Shown: positions 19,915-30,742, counted from the stretch's first letter. The stretch: 64,000 bases of DNA from Paratinospora sagittata (GCA_035771175.1 CM069603.1:23536286-23600285); one strand, 5' to 3'. The notes: a model not told the origin generated them from the letters alone. Made by a program: numbers and translations.

Positions 19915-22799
19915 TGTGACGCCCCAAAAATTATTTCATCTAGCCCATAACCCAATTGCACTTTGCCCAAACTCTATGTGTTGCCTTGATATGGTTGGTG
20001 TTTGTTTGATGGTTGTTTAATGTTTGTATAGTTGATGCTTGATAATGTATATAAATATGTGTATTATAAATTGTATATGGGTCATGTTAAATTAAAGTAT
20101 AATGCATATGTTATTATTTATGCATGGGTCCATTAAACCATGAATTGATATGGGTTAGGATTGATTGAATAAAAAGATAAATGAGAATGAAAATTTGGTG
20201 TATTAAACAGATTGGACATTTAAAATACATGGAAGCATGAGATTGGTTAAAGTACATGTGGTTGGTATGGGTAGTATGTGACCAACACATGTGAAGGTTG
20301 GTGCATGAAAGTAGACAAGTGTCCCATGCCCACTTCTCTTCTCCAAGAATGTGCTAGAAAGTGAGGTGAGTGGAGGGAATCCAAGAATGTGCTAGAAAGT
20401 GAGGTGAGTGGAGAGAAAGGAAAAAAATAAAAGAGAAGAAGAGAAAGGAAAGAAGAAGAGAAAGAAAGAGGGAGTTGCAGGAGGAAAATCTCTGCAACGT
20501 TTTCATTAAAGAGCTGGATCTTCGAGATATATAGACAGATTAAGCTCAAAGTGCGTCAGCAAGTTCGTAGCTTATGGTTCGGCATTCTGAACGGTGGAGA
20601 TCTTGATTTGAGGTTTTTTTTAAGAGATCTAACCTCTCAAACCAAACTGGTCGAAAAGTCTGGATTTCTCGCGCCATTTCGCTCAAACTTATAGATCTCC
20701 TCAATCTACCGTTGGATGGATATCAAATTTGGGTATGTAGTTTAAAACCGATATTTCTGCATTATGAACGGTTGAGAACTTGATTATAGGTTTCATCTAA
20801 GAGATATAATCTCTCAAACAAAGCTGGTCGAAAAGTCTAGATTTCTCGCGCCATTTCGGTCAAACTTATTGAGCTCCTCACTCTTTCGTTGGATGGATAT
20901 CAAATTTTGGTATGTAGTTGACAACTGATATTTCTGCATTTGGAACGGTGGAGATGTTTATGAGTTAAGTATGTTGTGTGATATAGTCATCTGAGTTTGA
21001 GTATTTGCTGCAGAAAAGGAGAAATTGTTTGATTAGAGACTTGTTCATCAAAAATAATTATCGTTTCGGTCCACCTTTGGATTTGGCTGATATTTGGACA
21101 GAAGGTTTGTTTCTTCACATACTTCAATCAGTACGGTTGATTTTGTGATTACATATTTCTGTTGGTAGATTGATACATCTGAACAGAATATTAAATGAAG
21201 AATTGGTAGGGTTGCTTGTATTAGACCCAAATTTAGAATATGAACTTAGACCTTTCCAAATAGCTTGCATGTCATCTATGTTGACCTAGTTTCCATTGTT
21301 GATGAATCCATGATGCGAAATTAGTGATATACATGGCCGAACATGGTGACCTCGTGTAAATCGACAATATGGCCTAAGTATGGAAAATTTCATATTTTAG
21401 GGCTTTTGATGCTTTTGGCCTAGAATCATTGAATTGATGCAACTTATGTTTAATTAAGCATCATTAGGGTTGATTATGCTACTGATTTGTTGGTTGTGAC
21501 CATATCATGGGTTAGGCCTACTTGTGATCAAGTGACCCAATTTGGGCATGTTTGTGCCTAAGGAATTGAAAATCAGTATTTTTGATTAATAGCATGGTTT
21601 CTGTATGAGAACTATGCATTAGAGGTCTAAATCATGTGATTTGAGTTGGATGATGGGATTAGATGGGATTTAGGCCTATTGTCTATATGTAGGCTGATTT
21701 AGGGTTGATGTGTAATGTCTATGTGATTGAGCATAGAAATTGATGTATGGTAAGATATTGATGTATGTTTCAGGATCTTGATTGGGTTGATTCGGTTTGG
21801 TGGTCGTGTGTGGTTAAATACTCTCGCGAGGCTTGGTTGTGAGTAGACTTCATTTATGATTATATCATTTATGTCATCATATCACTTATATATATTGTAT
21901 GTTGAAAGCATGTATGTGTTCTAATGTTTTGAATGATGCATTGATTTGAGAAAACCTTATGACTTTGGTTGGGCCATCTATCTGGCTAATAGGGGGACTT
22001 AACCTTGTCATAGGAGGGTTTTAGGAAAGGAAATGATTGGGGTCAACGGTACGGTGAAATAGACGTGCACTAGTAACCCAATGCATGTGGAATGTGGATC
22101 CAAATTGATAAGCTTTTACTTGCATCGAACTTATTATAAATGTTTGATATCTATATGTTATGAGCTTTTAATCAGGCTACACATTGATATGCATACATGG
22201 TATTTATTGATGAGTATTGATAGCATATTTGAATTCTATTCACTGGGCACCGTTGGCTCACCCTCATTTTCCTCTTTCAGGTCCTTCTGTCCCGAATAAG
22301 GGCAAAGGAGTAGTCATATCTTGAGGGCCTTTCCTGCGAGAAAATTCAAGGCCTCAATGTGAGTTGAGAAGCATTTTGATTGAACTGTGTTTTTAATTAT
22401 GAAGTATTATATTTTGGATTATGTAATTATAACACTTACCACATTGTAGTATGGGTGAGTTGGGACTTGTTAGATAGACCATGTGGGCATATGGTGGTTT
22501 TTATTTGTACCACAATTTTGGACTTTATGTCTATGTCAATTTTAATAGACTGTAGGGATTATGATTTTATTTATGGTTCATTTTTATGGATTATCTCTTG
22601 TCTTTGATGTTTAATACAGTGGGTAGTTTTGTTTAGTACCTTTTGATATTATGTCGTTGTTTGAGATAAGGCTCGTAGGGTCTCAACCACCTCACGGGAG
22701 TTGAGGAGTGGTCGGAGATGCCTATGTCGGGCGTCCCGCCCCGGCATTCCGCACGCCATTCCCTGCGGGGTTGGTGGTCCGAGGTGCGGGGTCGCCACA
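19915..22799 (+). repeat. 3' LTR of chromovirus A
   Basis: Begins TGTGACGCCCCAAAAATT and ends GGGGTCGCCACA; 2,885 bp. It is about 209 bp longer than the 5' LTR because it has an extra 177-bp tandem unit (20759-20935) and a 36-bp segment near 21937-21972. The minus-strand solo LTR at 43403 retains the 36-bp segment (near 44240), so its absence in the 5' LTR is a deletion there. Confidence 0.9.
20582..20935 (+). repeat. 177-bp tandem duplication inside the 3' LTR
   Basis: Two adjacent units, 20582-20758 and 20759-20935, each starting GCATT..GAACGGT and ending GATATTTCT. The 5' LTR has a single unit (12972-13149), as does the solo LTR (about 45270-45450), so the duplication is specific to this LTR. 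Confidence 0.8.
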
Positions 22800-22804
22800 C
22801 ATGC
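22800..22804 (+). repeat. Right target-site duplication of chromovirus A
   Basis: CATGC, matching 12300-12304. Confidence 0.85.
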
Positions 22805-23962
22805 AGTCCTTGCCTTCATCGAGTTCTACTCCATCACCACATGATGGTCTTATAAAAGATATTCAGGAAAGCATGCAACAGCTTAAGGTAATCCCGAAAG
22901 CCTTTGTTGCGTCTGTTAAACAAAAATCGCCAGGTTCTCAACAACCTCAAGCCATACATCTAGCTCCACAAAGTCACACAATGTCAGCCACGTCAAGTCG
23001 TGCTGCTAGTGTTATAACTGAAGAAGCTTTGAAGAAGATTCTTGAAGAAATTCAAAGCTTAAGAGGTAAAATGGTTGAATCCTCTAAAGATGTTTCCATC
23101 TCTGACTCACAAATAGTTTTGGATGCTATTTTGGATCAAGTCTCGAGCAAAACAACTTTTGATCCAATGTTGCAGGCCATCTCTAGTTTGAAAGAGAATT
23201 TAGATATTGCAAGGCCCACACAAACAAAGGATATCAGATTAACCAAGATTCTCAACTTGGTTACTCATGCTGCCAAAAAGCTTAACAACTTGGAGAACAA
23301 GATGCCTCTTCCTTGCCACAAGCAATATGGATCTGTCATACACTGCCATCACAGCTGCAGATCGAGTAGAAGGAGTAGTAAGCTTTTTTGAAGACTTCTT
23401 CAAGGAAATGAACAATAGGAAACATTTTACTGTTTGGTATATTGCCTCAAGTATGAAACGTTTTGGATTGCTCTTTCATTTGTCGGAGAAGAAAGGTGTA
23501 AAGGTTCCACTAGCACCAAGAGCTCTAGCCTTCACTCGTTCACAAGGATAGAATGAGCCTGACAGACTTCTTGGAATTTTAGAATGTGAAGAAGAAGAAG
23601 CATCCGATTAAAAGCCACTCCATAGAATCAAAAGAAGAGTGTTTCCACCCCCGGATCCCTCATCAGAGATTTTCCCAGATCCCAAACTCAAGCGACCAAT
23701 CATGCCACAATTTAAAGATTACAAACTTTCTCCTGATTTTGCTCACGACCCTGCGGAGCGAAAAAATAAAGGCTTCAAACCTAGTCCACCTCTTGATCCA
23801 TTTAAATTTGGTGTTTCCAAGCATGCCCACAAAAAATTCATTGAAAAATCTAGGCAGACTGTTGTAATTGACAATTTTTTCAAAAGTTTGAGAAAAAAGT
23901 CAAGTGGTTTCTCAACGCCAAGTGTGCCTAGGAAACCCAAGCAATCTGAACAAAGTGGGCCA
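22800..23962 (+). pseudogene. Retroelement env-like ORF, 3' part
   Basis: The frame cut at 12304 resumes here in phase. It is Ser/Pro-rich at first (22805-22850), then has helical, coiled-coil-like stretches rich in Leu, Lys and Glu (EEALKKILEEIQSLRGKM; about 23010-23080 and 23180-23300). A frameshift or stop near 23390 is followed by another readable stretch (about 23640-23960) rich in Lys, Pro and Phe (DYKLSPDFAHDPAERKNKGF). No transmembrane segment or signal peptide is evident, so 'env-like' refers only to genomic position. It ends where Athila integrase sequence begins. Confidence 0.5.
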
Positions 23963-24933
23963 ACTTTGTGAAGACGTGTGATCGTTGCTAACGTATGGGT
24001 ACCATTTCGAGGAGACATGAGCTATCCTTAACCAATACCATGGAGGTTGAGTTTTTTTATGTGTGGGGCATTGATTTCATGGCCCCATTTCCGTCTTCAT
24101 GTGGGAAATCATACATCCTTCCTGCGGTTGACTATGTGTCCAAGTGGGTTGAAGCGATTGCTACACCTACCAATGATGCGAGAGTTGTGGTAAAAGTTTT
24201 GCAAAAGAATATCTTCACTAGATTTGGTACCCTTCGAGCTATCATAAGTGATGAGGGTTCCCACTTTTGCAACAGCCTCTTTACTTTGCTACTTGCTAAA
24301 TATGGTGTGAAACACAAGAAAACACTTGCTTACCACCCTCAATCCAATGGGCAAGCCGAAATAAGCAACCGGGAAGTAAAACAAATTTTGGAGAAGACGG
24401 TGAATGTCAGAAGAAAAGATTGGGCACTTAAGCTTGAGGATGGTTTATGGGCATATAGGACTGCATTTAAGACACCCATAGGGATGTCTCCCTATCGCCT
24501 TGTTTTTGGGAAGAGTTGCCACTTACCAGTGGAGTTAGAGCATCGAGCTTATTGGGCAGTTACAAAGCTGAATTTTGACTTGCGAGCCTCCGGAGAGCAA
24601 CGTTTGTTACAACTTATGGAGATGGAAGAGTTCTGAAACAATGCTTATGAGACTGCCAAGCTATACAAGGAGAGAACCAAACAATGGCATGATAAGCTGA
24701 TTTTGAAGCGGGATCTTTTATTCAATTCTAAATTAAAACTCTTTCCGGGCAAGTTAAAATCTAGGTGGTCGGGCCCTTTTGTTGTAGAGAAAGTTTGGCC
24801 TTACGGTGCAGTAGAGCTAAAAAGTACTGATGGGTCATCTCTTAAAGTGAATGGGCAGAGATTGAAGCATTATTATGGGCATGAGGAAAGGCGCGACGAG
24901 CACCTCACCTTGTGGAGCCATGAGAAGAGATGA
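23963..24933 (+). pseudogene. Athila-type integrase, 5' truncated
   Basis: It begins inside the zinc-binding domain (CDRC, then a stop, then RMGTISRR). The catalytic core is well kept: Asp in [12 protein letters not shown], Asp in [11 protein letters not shown], and Glu in the [12 protein letters not shown] region. The motif [16 protein letters not shown] and the downstream [15 protein letters not shown] are characteristic of Athila. A TGA at about 24634-24636 splits off the C-terminal part ([30 protein letters not shown]). Gag, protease and RT are missing on the left, where the env-like ORF of another element adjoins directly. Confidence 0.88.
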
Positions 24934-25419
24934 AGAAGTCGGGCTGAGGACTTAAAACTAAGCGTTTTATGGGAAGCAACCCATCGGTTTAATTTGGAGT
25001 TTTCCTTAGTTTTGCACTCATTCATTCCTTTATTCATTCTTAGCATGCCATTCAATTTTTGTTATTAGTATTTTTCTCCCCCTTGTCTTTATTTTAAACA
25101 GTGGAATCCATTTTTGTAGGATTTTGCAAAACACTGGACGAAGTGAAAGATGAGGAGCGTCTCAAAACACTCATTTGATCATTGAGGAAAATGATACATT
25201 TCAATTTTTTTTGGGGGCGGGGGGGGGGGGTTGATTGAGTTGTGGAAGTTGTTTTTGAAAAAAAAATAAAAAAAATAAAAAAAGAGAGAAACCAAGGAAA
25301 GAGGTGCCTGTGGGCGCTGCAGCGCCAGAGCACCCAGACTACAACAAGAAAAAAGAACACCTCGGGGTGCTGCGGCGCTAGTCCCCCAAGCGCAGCAGTG
25401 CCTGGGCTGTATTAAAAAA

Positions 25420-25427
25420 TATATAAA
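25420..25427 (+). promoter_or_regulatory. Possible internal promoter upstream of the Athila env-like ORF
   Basis: TATATAAA followed by pyrimidine-rich sequence and the env-like ATG about 580 bp downstream. Athila env-like genes sit far from the LTR promoter, so a local promoter or splicing would be needed. This is position-based inference. Confidence 0.3.
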
Positions 25428-25432
25428 TGAAA

Positions 25433-25470
25433 AAGAAATGGTTCTTCTCTTTTAAGAAGAACCATTTCTT
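25433..25470 (+). repeat. Perfect 16-bp stem hairpin
   Basis: AAGAAATGGTTCTTCT at 25433-25448, loop CTTTTA, and its exact reverse complement at 25455-25470. It lies six bases after the TATA-like box, so it would be at or near the 5' end of a transcript started there. Confidence 0.75.
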
Positions 25471-25998
25471 CCTTTCTCTTCCAACCGACGAACTGGAACC
25501 TCAACATCTACCCCATCTTCATCTCTTTCTCTTCAATCTTTCCTCTCCTTCTTGCATAAATCTTGCAATTTCTCCCAATCTCTAAGCATTTCTACTCTCC
25601 TCAACCTCATTGCATTCAATTTCAGGAAGTGAAAGAGCAAACAATGTGGTGAGCTAGGGCATCACCAAGCGTTGGGTTTTTGTGCAAATCTTTCTCAATG
25701 TAAGTAAAAGCTGGAGTTATATTGCATTCAACTCTTTCTTTTTGAGAGTTGATTTTGCATGAAATGAGTTAGAAGTGATACACTATGGAGCACGTTGGGT
25801 GTCTTGTTGGCTGAAAATTTTGGTGATTTGGAATGTGAACAATTGGGAGTGTTGGTGAAGAACATTTAACTGAGCTTTGTCTTCAAATTGTGTAGTGGTG
25901 GTTGAGATATTTGTTTTAAATTTTTTTTTTTTTTGAGAAATTGGAAGTTGGTATTTTGTTGAGTATTGAATTGATTGGGGTCTTGAAATTGGAGTTGT

Positions 25999-26856
25999 GT
26001 GAGCATGACACCCAAAAGAAGTAGGGCTTCGTCTTCTCAAGAATTTGATCGAACCCGGCTCAAGAGCTATGAAGTGTCCGAGCATTATAATACCAATGTG
26101 ATAAAAAGGAGTCTTGTAAAGGAAAGAGGTCTTGTCGTGTCTCCGGTCGCCAATCCTAAAATATTTCGCATGATCGCATCACGAAATTGGCAGAACTTCG
26201 TGAAACCCCCTCCACATGCATTTCTTTCCGTAGTCAGAGAATTTTATGCAAATACTCTAAAAAGGGATGGCTTTCAAGTTTTTGTGCGTGGGAAACAAGT
26301 ATCATTTGATAGGGCAACGATCAATGCACTTTATGGGTTGCAAAACATTGAACTTGATGGATACTCAAAATACTTGTCTGAAGGGGTCAACACGGATGAG
26401 ATGGTCAATACTTTGTGCAGCTCAGGAACGTAGTGGAAGTATTCAAGAAACGTGCCATCTTCTTTTCCTAAGAACAGCTTGGACCGGGTTGGCAATGCAT
26501 GGTATCAATTCTTGAGTGCTTGGATGATGCCGGGAGAGTTTAAGACTGAATTCACAATGGACCGAGCGATATTACTATATGCCATCATGACAGGAAAGTC
26601 GATTGATGTGGAGTAGGTGATCCAAGATTCAATCATATATAGTATAAAACCTGCTACCACTGGCGGTCTTACTCATCCATCATTGATCACCGCGTTATGT
26701 AGTAACGCGGGAGTAGCTTGGAGTTCTTCATCATTAGTACAAATGTTCAACTCACGTGGAATCAATTCCAGAACTAATGCCATCCAATTTTCTCCACCAC
26801 CTCAATTCAACAAGCCTCAACCCGATGAAGAACAAGAAGAAGAGGATGATGAATGA
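25999..26856 (+). pseudogene. Athila env-like ORF with plant-transposon-protein domain
   Basis: It opens MTPKRSRASSSQEFDR at about 26004. The domain known from Athila env-like ORFs follows: SRNWQNFVKPPPHAFLSVVR, FVRGKQVSFDRATINALYGL, then after a frameshift near 26420 AWMMPGEFKTEFTMDRAILL and YAIMTGKSIDVE. A TAG at about 26614 is followed by GGLTHPSLITALCSNAGV, and the end is acidic (DEEQEEEDDE). Function of this domain is unknown. It is a typical 3' ORF of Athila elements, carries no visible membrane anchor, and here is inactivated by one shift and one stop. Confidence 0.8.
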
Positions 26857-28366
26857 AGCTTCGTAGGGGAGTTTTTTTTACACCGTCTCATTTATCTTTC
26901 TATGTCCTTTATATTTATATGCATCTATCATCACTGAGGACAATGTTGTGTTTAAGTTTGGGGGGGGGGGGGTAAATTTGAAACTTTTTGTTAATTTTGT
27001 TCTTTTATCATGGCATGAATAATTGTCTTGTTAGTATAGCATGTATAGATTAGATTAGGCTAAATAATCACATTCGTGTACAACTTTGAACTCAATTAGA
27101 TATACTTATGGCGGGCTTGTGATGAGAAAACTTTGGTGAGGCAGGAACTATAGGAGAATGTAGAGAGTATTTTTGTGTCTGTGTGCTTGATCTACATGCA
27201 ATGCCTATTTGAAATTTATGTTGGCTTATGAGTCTGCAATCATGATCATGAATGCCACTTCTATGTTTAAATTGAGATTATGTAAATAAGCACTCTTTCG
27301 ATCTCAAATTGTTTTTCAAAACTTGACTTTAGAACTTGTTGGATCTCTTCTTATGGCGAAATCATAGGAATCACACCATGAGAGACATGATTTAGGCCAT
27401 TTTTGGAATAGTTTGAGCCATAAAGCCTATCCAATTATGCATTGTCTCTAGTCACCCAGTTTTGAGCCTTTTATCTTGTTTCTTGTCACCCAAACATTAG
27501 AAGACAAGGGCTTTATTTGTTCTCTCTTGTTTTCACCCTTGTGCCCTTAACACTTTGAGAAATGCATTATAATGGAGTTTGGGGTATTTTCATGGGAAAG
27601 TATATGAAAAATGGGCTATAAATGTGAATGCCATGCGAAGATGATAAAAGAGATTCAAAATGAGTTTTCTTATTAAAAAAAAAATGGAAAACAAAAAAAA
27701 TAGAAGAAAAGAAAAGTGAAAACATAATTGTCTTCATCAATGAATAAATGAACAAGTTTGGGAGTGTAGTTGGGGTAAGATGCATGAAAAATATTGGTTG
27801 GGTAATGTTTGGTTTTGGTTCATGAGTAAGGCATGAGATGTGTGCAATACTTCTTGATGTAACAAAGATGTTTTTGGGGGCATTGAGCTTCATTTCTTTT
27901 TATCCATTTTGACATACCCTTAGCCCTGGCCTTACATTACAAGCTTTACGAAGACCTATTGATCTTGATTGGTGTGAATCTTACATTAGTGGACAAAAGG
28001 GTGAAAAACAAGCATATTAAGTCTTGTTTTGTTTCATTGAGATCAAATTTTCTTTCTTGTTTGCATGATTTATATGATTTATGAGTGGTCATGTGTTTGA
28101 GTTGTATGCTTGTTTGCCAACTAAGATGGAGATGAAAGCACGTCTTGTAGGTTGAAATTCTAGACATCATTAAACTCTTGCAATTTTCGTAAATGTGAAT
28201 GTCTTGCCAATGAAATTTTTTGAGGCCATTGCACTATGGAGTAGGGGTCGAAATTCAGTCTCTTGTTGTGCTAGAATGTGAATCTTAGGTTCTTTTGTTA
28301 GGTTTAGTTGTGTAGATATTATTTTGTTTTGTTGGTTCTCCCTTTGCTCGAGACGCTCAAAGTCCT
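26857..28366 (+). other. Athila 3' non-coding region
   Basis: No ORF of note. It contains the Athila motif GAGGACAATG near 26937 followed by a G-run, and the block GCCTTACATTACAAG..TTTACGAAGACCTATTGAT near 27930-27965. That block recurs in reverse at 40190 and 49615 and forward at 61862, showing that all four are the same region of related Athila elements. Confidence 0.7.
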
Positions 28367-28381
28367 AAGTTTAGGGGTATT
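28367..28381 (+). promoter_or_regulatory. Polypurine tract of the Athila element
   Basis: AAGTTTAGGGGTATT directly before the LTR start TGATGAG. The equivalents are AAGTTTGGGGGTATT, reversed, at 39775 and 49216, and AAGTTTGGGGGCATT at 62296. Confidence 0.75.
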
Positions 28382-28467
28382 TGATGAGTTTAGTTTTGTA
28401 GGAATTTCATTAGGTTTGTAGATATATCTTACTAATTTCTAGGTATTTTGGCTTAATTTGCACATTT

Positions 28468-28931
28468 AGTGTTTTAGGCGCATTTTAGAGTTTTTGAGCA
28501 TTCTAGAAGTTAATTTTAGATATTTTCATGAATAGAATACCTTAGGTTTGTTTAGGAAAATAAATAGGATTTTTAGTGGCATTTGCATAATAGAATGTTC
28601 ATTTTAGATCATAGGTTCATGTTAATTGTTGATATCTTGTTAGTTAGTTGATTTGCTCACTTATGGTTGTTTTGTTTTGTAGGTAATAAAAGCTGAAGAT
28701 TGTGGTGAATCGAAGCCCACGTGATCGTGGAATGAAGCCAAGAACATGTGGGAGAAGTATACAAGGAAGTGCACAAGAATGAAGATTGAACGAGAGAAGA
28801 GAAGACGGCTAGTTTTGTTCTAGGCACAATCCTATATATTTTCCTAAACAAACCTAAGGTATTAAATTCATGAAAATATCTAAAATTAACTTCTAGAATG
28901 CTCAAAAACTCTAAAATGCACCTAAAACACT
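28468..28931. repeat. 104-bp inverted repeat within the Athila LTR
   Basis: Arm 1, 28468-28571, and arm 2, 28828-28931, are reverse complements with only a few mismatches. Arm 2 is joined directly to a second copy of the segment that lies between the arms, so the region reads as arm, segment, inverted arm, segment. Confidence 0.85.
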
Positions 28932-29095
28932 TATGGTTGTTTGTTTCGTAGGTAATAAAAGCTGGAGATTGTGGTGAATCGAAGCCCACGTGATCGTGGA
29001 AAGAAGCCAAGAACATGTGGGAGAAGTATACAAGGAAGTGCACAAGAATGAAGATTGAACGAGAGAAGAGAAGACGGCTAGTATTGTTCTAGGCG
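28658..29095 (+). repeat. About 168-bp direct repeat flanking the inverted arm
   Basis: Copy 1 is 28658-28826 and copy 2 is 28928-29095. They share CACTTATGGTTGTTT through AGACGGCTAGT and TTCTAGGC with few differences. Copy 1 stops exactly where the inverted arm starts, while copy 2 continues into GCGCTGCAGCGCCC like other Athila LTRs, so copy 2 is the normal continuation. Confidence 0.8.
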
Positions 29096-29327
29096 CTGCA
29101 GCGCCCAAATTGTGACAAAATGAGTGGAAAAAAAGGCGCGGGGCTCTACAACGTTACCCCCTCGATTTTTTTCACCTTTGTATTTGGGCAATTTTGGCAA
29201 TTCATATCTTATGCGAAGTAAGGCATATTATATATCAATTTTTTGGATTTTGTGTGTGGAATCCATTGGAGAAGGAAGGAAGACGGCAAGGTTGCTGTGG
29301 AGATAGAGATTGTCTTCGGAAGAGAGG

Positions 29328-29553
29328 CTGTCACGCCTGGGTTGCACACAGTGCCCCCGACCCAGGTGATGAGTACCCCAATCTCCAGGGCGTACTCCAG
29401 CCATCATGGAACCATAATATTGTCTCCTCCAAATCCACAGGGAGTCCTTTACCCCCCTGCACAATCTACAGCACAGGGAGGGCCTCCCCCCAGATTCGAA
29501 CTCGTAACCTCCCTTAGGAGTTAGATTTCGTAATCTGAGTAACCACTGAACCA
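29328..29553 (-). mobile_element. tRNA-derived SINE-like unit, minus strand
   Basis: On the minus strand, box A TGGTTCAGTGG (29543-29553) and box B AGTTCGAATCT (29492-29502) have the order and about 40-bp spacing of an RNA polymerase III promoter as in plant SINEs. The body extends to about 29328 and ends with CACTGTGTGCAACCCAGG in minus sense. No poly(A) or poly(T) tail is visible. It faces an inverted copy that starts one base away. Confidence 0.6.
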
Positions 29554-29554
29554 T

Positions 29555-29801
29555 TGGCTCAGTGGTTACTCAGATTGCGAAATCAAACCTTATGAGGTTG
29601 TGAGTCGAATCTGGGGGAGGCCCTGTACAATTCATGAGTGAATAGTATGGACAAATGATCTCGGGGGTACTAGACGCTGTGGTGTGCTGTGTACTGGGAT
29701 GTGACAATATTATGTGGTATATAATGGCTGGAGTACGCCCTAGTGATTGGGGTAGTCATCACCCTGGGTAGGGGGCACTGTGTGCAACCCAGGACTGACA
29801 G
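29555..29801 (+). mobile_element. tRNA-derived SINE-like unit, plus strand
   Basis: Box A TGGCTCAGTGG (29555-29565) and a weaker box B GAGTCGAATCT (29602-29612). The body is a divergent copy of the minus-strand unit: GGCTGGAGTACGCCCT near 29728 and CACTGTGTGCAACCCAGG at 29777-29794. The pair therefore forms an inverted repeat of about 230-bp arms. A foldback DNA element is the alternative reading, but the pol III boxes at both inner ends favour SINEs. Confidence 0.6.
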
Positions 29802-30742
29802 AGGCGGATCGAGATCTACAGTATTTCTAGCATATTATATAGAGGATTTTGATGTTTTCTATCTCATTTTGTATTTTCTTCTCCATCATTATGAACTAAC
29901 TTTTATTTTCTAGAGAAGAGATGGATCCTAACTTGAATATTATGGTTTAATTTTAGATTTAGTTTATTATTAATGAAATTTCTATAGTTTATTCATGATT
30001 TCATATACTTAATGCTTTCGGTTTCTTGATCACAAATCCAATGAAGTTAGACTTGGAAGGAGACACTCGAGAGAGAGTTTTCTAGGTTGGAAAAAGGGGG
30101 ATTATGACATGAAATTATTGTAGAATTGAAAGGTTTACAAAATTTCATGAAGTTGTAGGAAAATCACAGAGTTTAATGGGTTGTTTAGAATTTAGGTTTT
30201 ATCGAGAGATTGAAACTTGTTTTTAACAATACGTTCTTCGGCACTTGAGAGAGGGAATTAGAGACGCAAGGGTTTTGACTTATAAATTAGGAAATTGATT
30301 TGATAATAAGCATGTTTAAATTACATAATTGAAAGTAAGGTGAAATTGATTCTCTAGACATTTCCCATATATTAAATTTTCTTTATATTTTCTTGCTTAC
30401 ATTTAAACTCTAATTTTTAACACTTTTATTCTAGTGACATCTTCTATTGATCGTCTAAATAAAGTTTTAAATCTATGAATTGGTAATGGAGAGAAAGTAA
30501 TAATTCCCTGTAGATACGATAACTCACTCACCATGGGTATTATAACTTGATAATTCGTGCACTTGCGAATCTAAATTTATTACATCAGAGCTTTAGGTGA
30601 TTAAAAGCTTCAAATGATAACTTAAAAGTCTTACTGCTCTATTTTGTGTGTGTACTACATATTATGGGTAGTTATAAGGCTTTGGGGTATTTCTTGGATG
30701 AACATGTGAATCATTGGTTGTTGTGTTGTGCTTCTCAAAATT

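Larger units (their letters stand above)
12305..22799 (+). mobile_element. Complete Ty3/gypsy chromovirus A (Tekay/Del type)
   Basis: A 10,495-bp element with both LTRs (12305-14980 and 19915-22799), a PBS, a polypurine tract, a gag-protease-RT-RNaseH-integrase-chromodomain polyprotein region and a perfect 5-bp target duplication CATGC. The Tekay/Del assignment rests on the C-terminal chromodomain, the FIDDILVYS and LTPIRASTW motifs, the long LTRs and the CTTCGAGGACGAAGTTC block before the polypurine tract. The polyprotein has four in-frame stops and two frameshifts, so the copy is not autonomous. It interrupts the env-like ORF of an older copia element. Confidence 0.93.
24934..25998 (+). other. 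Athila region between integrase and the env-like ORF
   Basis: Non-coding. Just after the integrase lies GTTTTATGGGAAGCAACCC (24965-24983), matching the Athila post-pol block also seen in reverse at 41438, 42912 and 50880. It has G- and A-rich homopolymer runs (25204-25280), GCGCTGCAGCGCC at 25315, a TATA-like box (25420), a perfect hairpin (25433-25470) and pyrimidine-rich leader-like sequence up to the ATG at 26004. Confidence 0.6.
28382..30584 (+). repeat. Athila 3' LTR, rearranged
   Basis: It starts TGATGAGTTTAG after the polypurine tract and runs to about 30584, where chromovirus B begins. Recognisable Athila LTR blocks are GGCATATTATATATCA (29222), the palindromic GCGCTGCAGCGCCC (29093), ATGGATCCTAACTTGAATAT (29921) and the terminal part near 30480. 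It is longer than the about 1.53-kb minus-strand LTRs because it contains a duplication (28468-29095) and a SINE-like pair (29328-29801). Confidence 0.75.

Noticed and set aside
22708..22799. Extension of the env-like ORF upstream of 22800
   Set aside because: These codons lie inside the chromovirus LTR and are a read-in from the inserted element, not part of the original ORF.
25204..25280. G-run and A-run as a G-quadruplex regulatory site
   Set aside because: A single long G homopolymer next to A/T runs is as likely slippage or assembly noise. Nothing else supports a function.
29194..29554. Overlapping ORFs of about 108 codons on both strands
   Set aside because: They run through the inverted SINE-like pair and LTR sequence, show no domain and exist on both strands because the DNA is palindromic.
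29555..29625. Functional tRNA gene
   Set aside because: Box A and a weak box B are present, but no cloverleaf with acceptor stem and anticodon arm can be drawn and the body continues for about 180 bp more. SINE-like is the better call.
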